DNA of 6,570 nt from Flammeovirgaceae bacterium. GTDB taxonomy: Bacteria > Bacteroidota > Bacteroidia > Cytophagales > Cyclobacteriaceae. Every line of letters starts with the position of its first letter. Position 1 is the first letter of the stretch. The stretch spans positions 1 to 6,570 of the forward strand of contig QIEB01000151.1 of the NCBI GenBank assembly GCA_003229495.1. Direction: 5' to 3'. A program made the translations under genes and the position numbers. The notes under the pieces were generated by a model that saw nothing but the letters and a program-made list of their open reading frames with translations, was not told the origin of the DNA and made no database searches. Shown here piece by piece: positions 6,247-6,570 of the stretch.

Positions 6247-6570
6247 TTATACCAGTGTGAAATCTCTATATTCGTTGTTTACAACTCTTTGTCGATACAT
6301 TAGAAACAGGCTATAGGCCACTGTATCTTCCCAGTCCATGGAGAAGTCATGTCCGCCGATTGATTTTATTCCGGCAATTTCAGCTGCCGTGCCTGTGAAA
6401 AATGCAGTGTCTGCATCAATAAGCTCCTCCGCAGTGAATTTCTTTTCCACCACCTTATAACCCATTTCCCTGGCATAGCTGATCACGGTAGCTCTGGTAA
6501 TCCCAGGCAATATGTGCCCGACAGAAGGAGTATACAATACTTCATCTTTCTCGTAAAAAAAATTTGTCCC
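6247..6570 (-). CDS. ilvE: Branched-chain amino acid aminotransferase, 3' part (5' end outside window)
   Basis: This is the C-terminal 107 residues of a fold-type IV PLP aminotransferase. The enzyme moves the amino group between glutamate and the 2-oxo acids of valine, leucine and isoleucine in the cytoplasm. The visible part starts at GTNFF and runs through LPGITR (residues 21-26 of the fragment), whose Ile-Thr bind the PLP phosphate in this family. It continues to FFTGTAAEI (57-65), the second phosphate and substrate loop. The PLP lysine and the glutamate before the GxN motif lie beyond the window. An apparent start at 6537 is a TTG codon for Leu12 of the fragment inside a conserved stretch, so it is not the real start; the frame stays open to the window edge. 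The tail after the GTAAEI loop (DWEDTVAYS to DFTLV) differs from the GPVT-type ending of E. coli IlvE, which may be a lineage feature. It ends with TAA 11 bases before ilvD. D-amino acid transaminase or ADC lyase are less likely given the ilv context. Confidence 0.93.
   Translation of the reverse strand, partial: GTNFFYEKDEVLYTPSVGHILPGITRATVISYAREMGYKVVEKKFTAEELIDADTAFFTGTAAEIAGIKSIGGHDFSMDWEDTVAYSLFLMYRQRVVNNEYRDFTLV

Larger units (their letters stand above)
1..6570 (-). other. ilvE-ilvD-ilvB-ilvN-ilvC-ilvA operon (both ends outside window)
   Basis: All six genes point the same way with gaps of 11, 3, 1, 37 and 4 bases, which strongly suggests one transcript. Together they encode the route from threonine and pyruvate to isoleucine and valine. 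No terminator-like hairpin followed by a T run is seen at any junction, as expected inside an operon. The operon start lies above 6570 and its end below 1, so promoter, leader and terminator cannot be judged. Co-transcription is inference from spacing and shared pathway. Confidence 0.9.

Noticed and set aside
6535..6537. TTG as a start of a short 96-residue protein
   Set aside because: The frame continues upstream to the window edge with IlvE-like sequence (GTNFFYEKDEV), so this is an internal leucine codon of a truncated ilvE.
1..6570. Search for a novel system, mobile element, CRISPR, tRNA or riboswitch
   Set aside because: Coding sequence of six known pathway genes fills almost the whole window, with gaps of at most 37 bases; there is no room or signal for any of these.

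Overview
The window is one stretch of a minus-strand operon for branched-chain amino acid biosynthesis. In transcription order, from high to low coordinates, it carries ilvE (3' end only), ilvD, ilvB, ilvN, ilvC and ilvA (5' part only). Gaps between genes are 11, 3, 1, 37 and 4 bases, so there is no intergenic stretch long enough to hide another gene. Both ends of the window cut through genes. The operon therefore continues at both sides, and its promoter, any leader or attenuator, and its terminator are not visible.

The most likely source is a member of the Bacteroidota, though I cannot name a genus. Four things support this: start codons without clear Shine-Dalgarno sequences and with A-rich upstream bases, a roughly 420-residue type threonine dehydratase with one short ACT-like domain, a short ketol-acid reductoisomerase with plant-like motifs, and a short plant/mycobacterial-type dihydroxy-acid dehydratase. 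This is inferred from remembered family features; no search was run. Base composition looks moderate and even, and nothing suggests recent transfer.

The genes form one pathway. IlvA deaminates threonine to 2-oxobutanoate. IlvB with its regulatory subunit IlvN condenses pyruvate with pyruvate or 2-oxobutanoate. IlvC isomerises and reduces the acetohydroxy acids, IlvD dehydrates the resulting diols to 2-oxo acids, and IlvE transaminates these to valine and isoleucine (and leucine, whose leu genes are not in this window). Two allosteric control points are visible: the ACT domain of IlvN, with its valine-site residues kept, and the C-terminal ACT-like domain of IlvA.

I looked on both strands for anything beyond this operon. 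I found no mobile element, repeat array, RNA gene or unknown gene. The region is ordinary housekeeping metabolism. The points that merit a second look are the start codon of ilvD, the single-copy plant-like IlvC, and the A-rich leader of ilvC.
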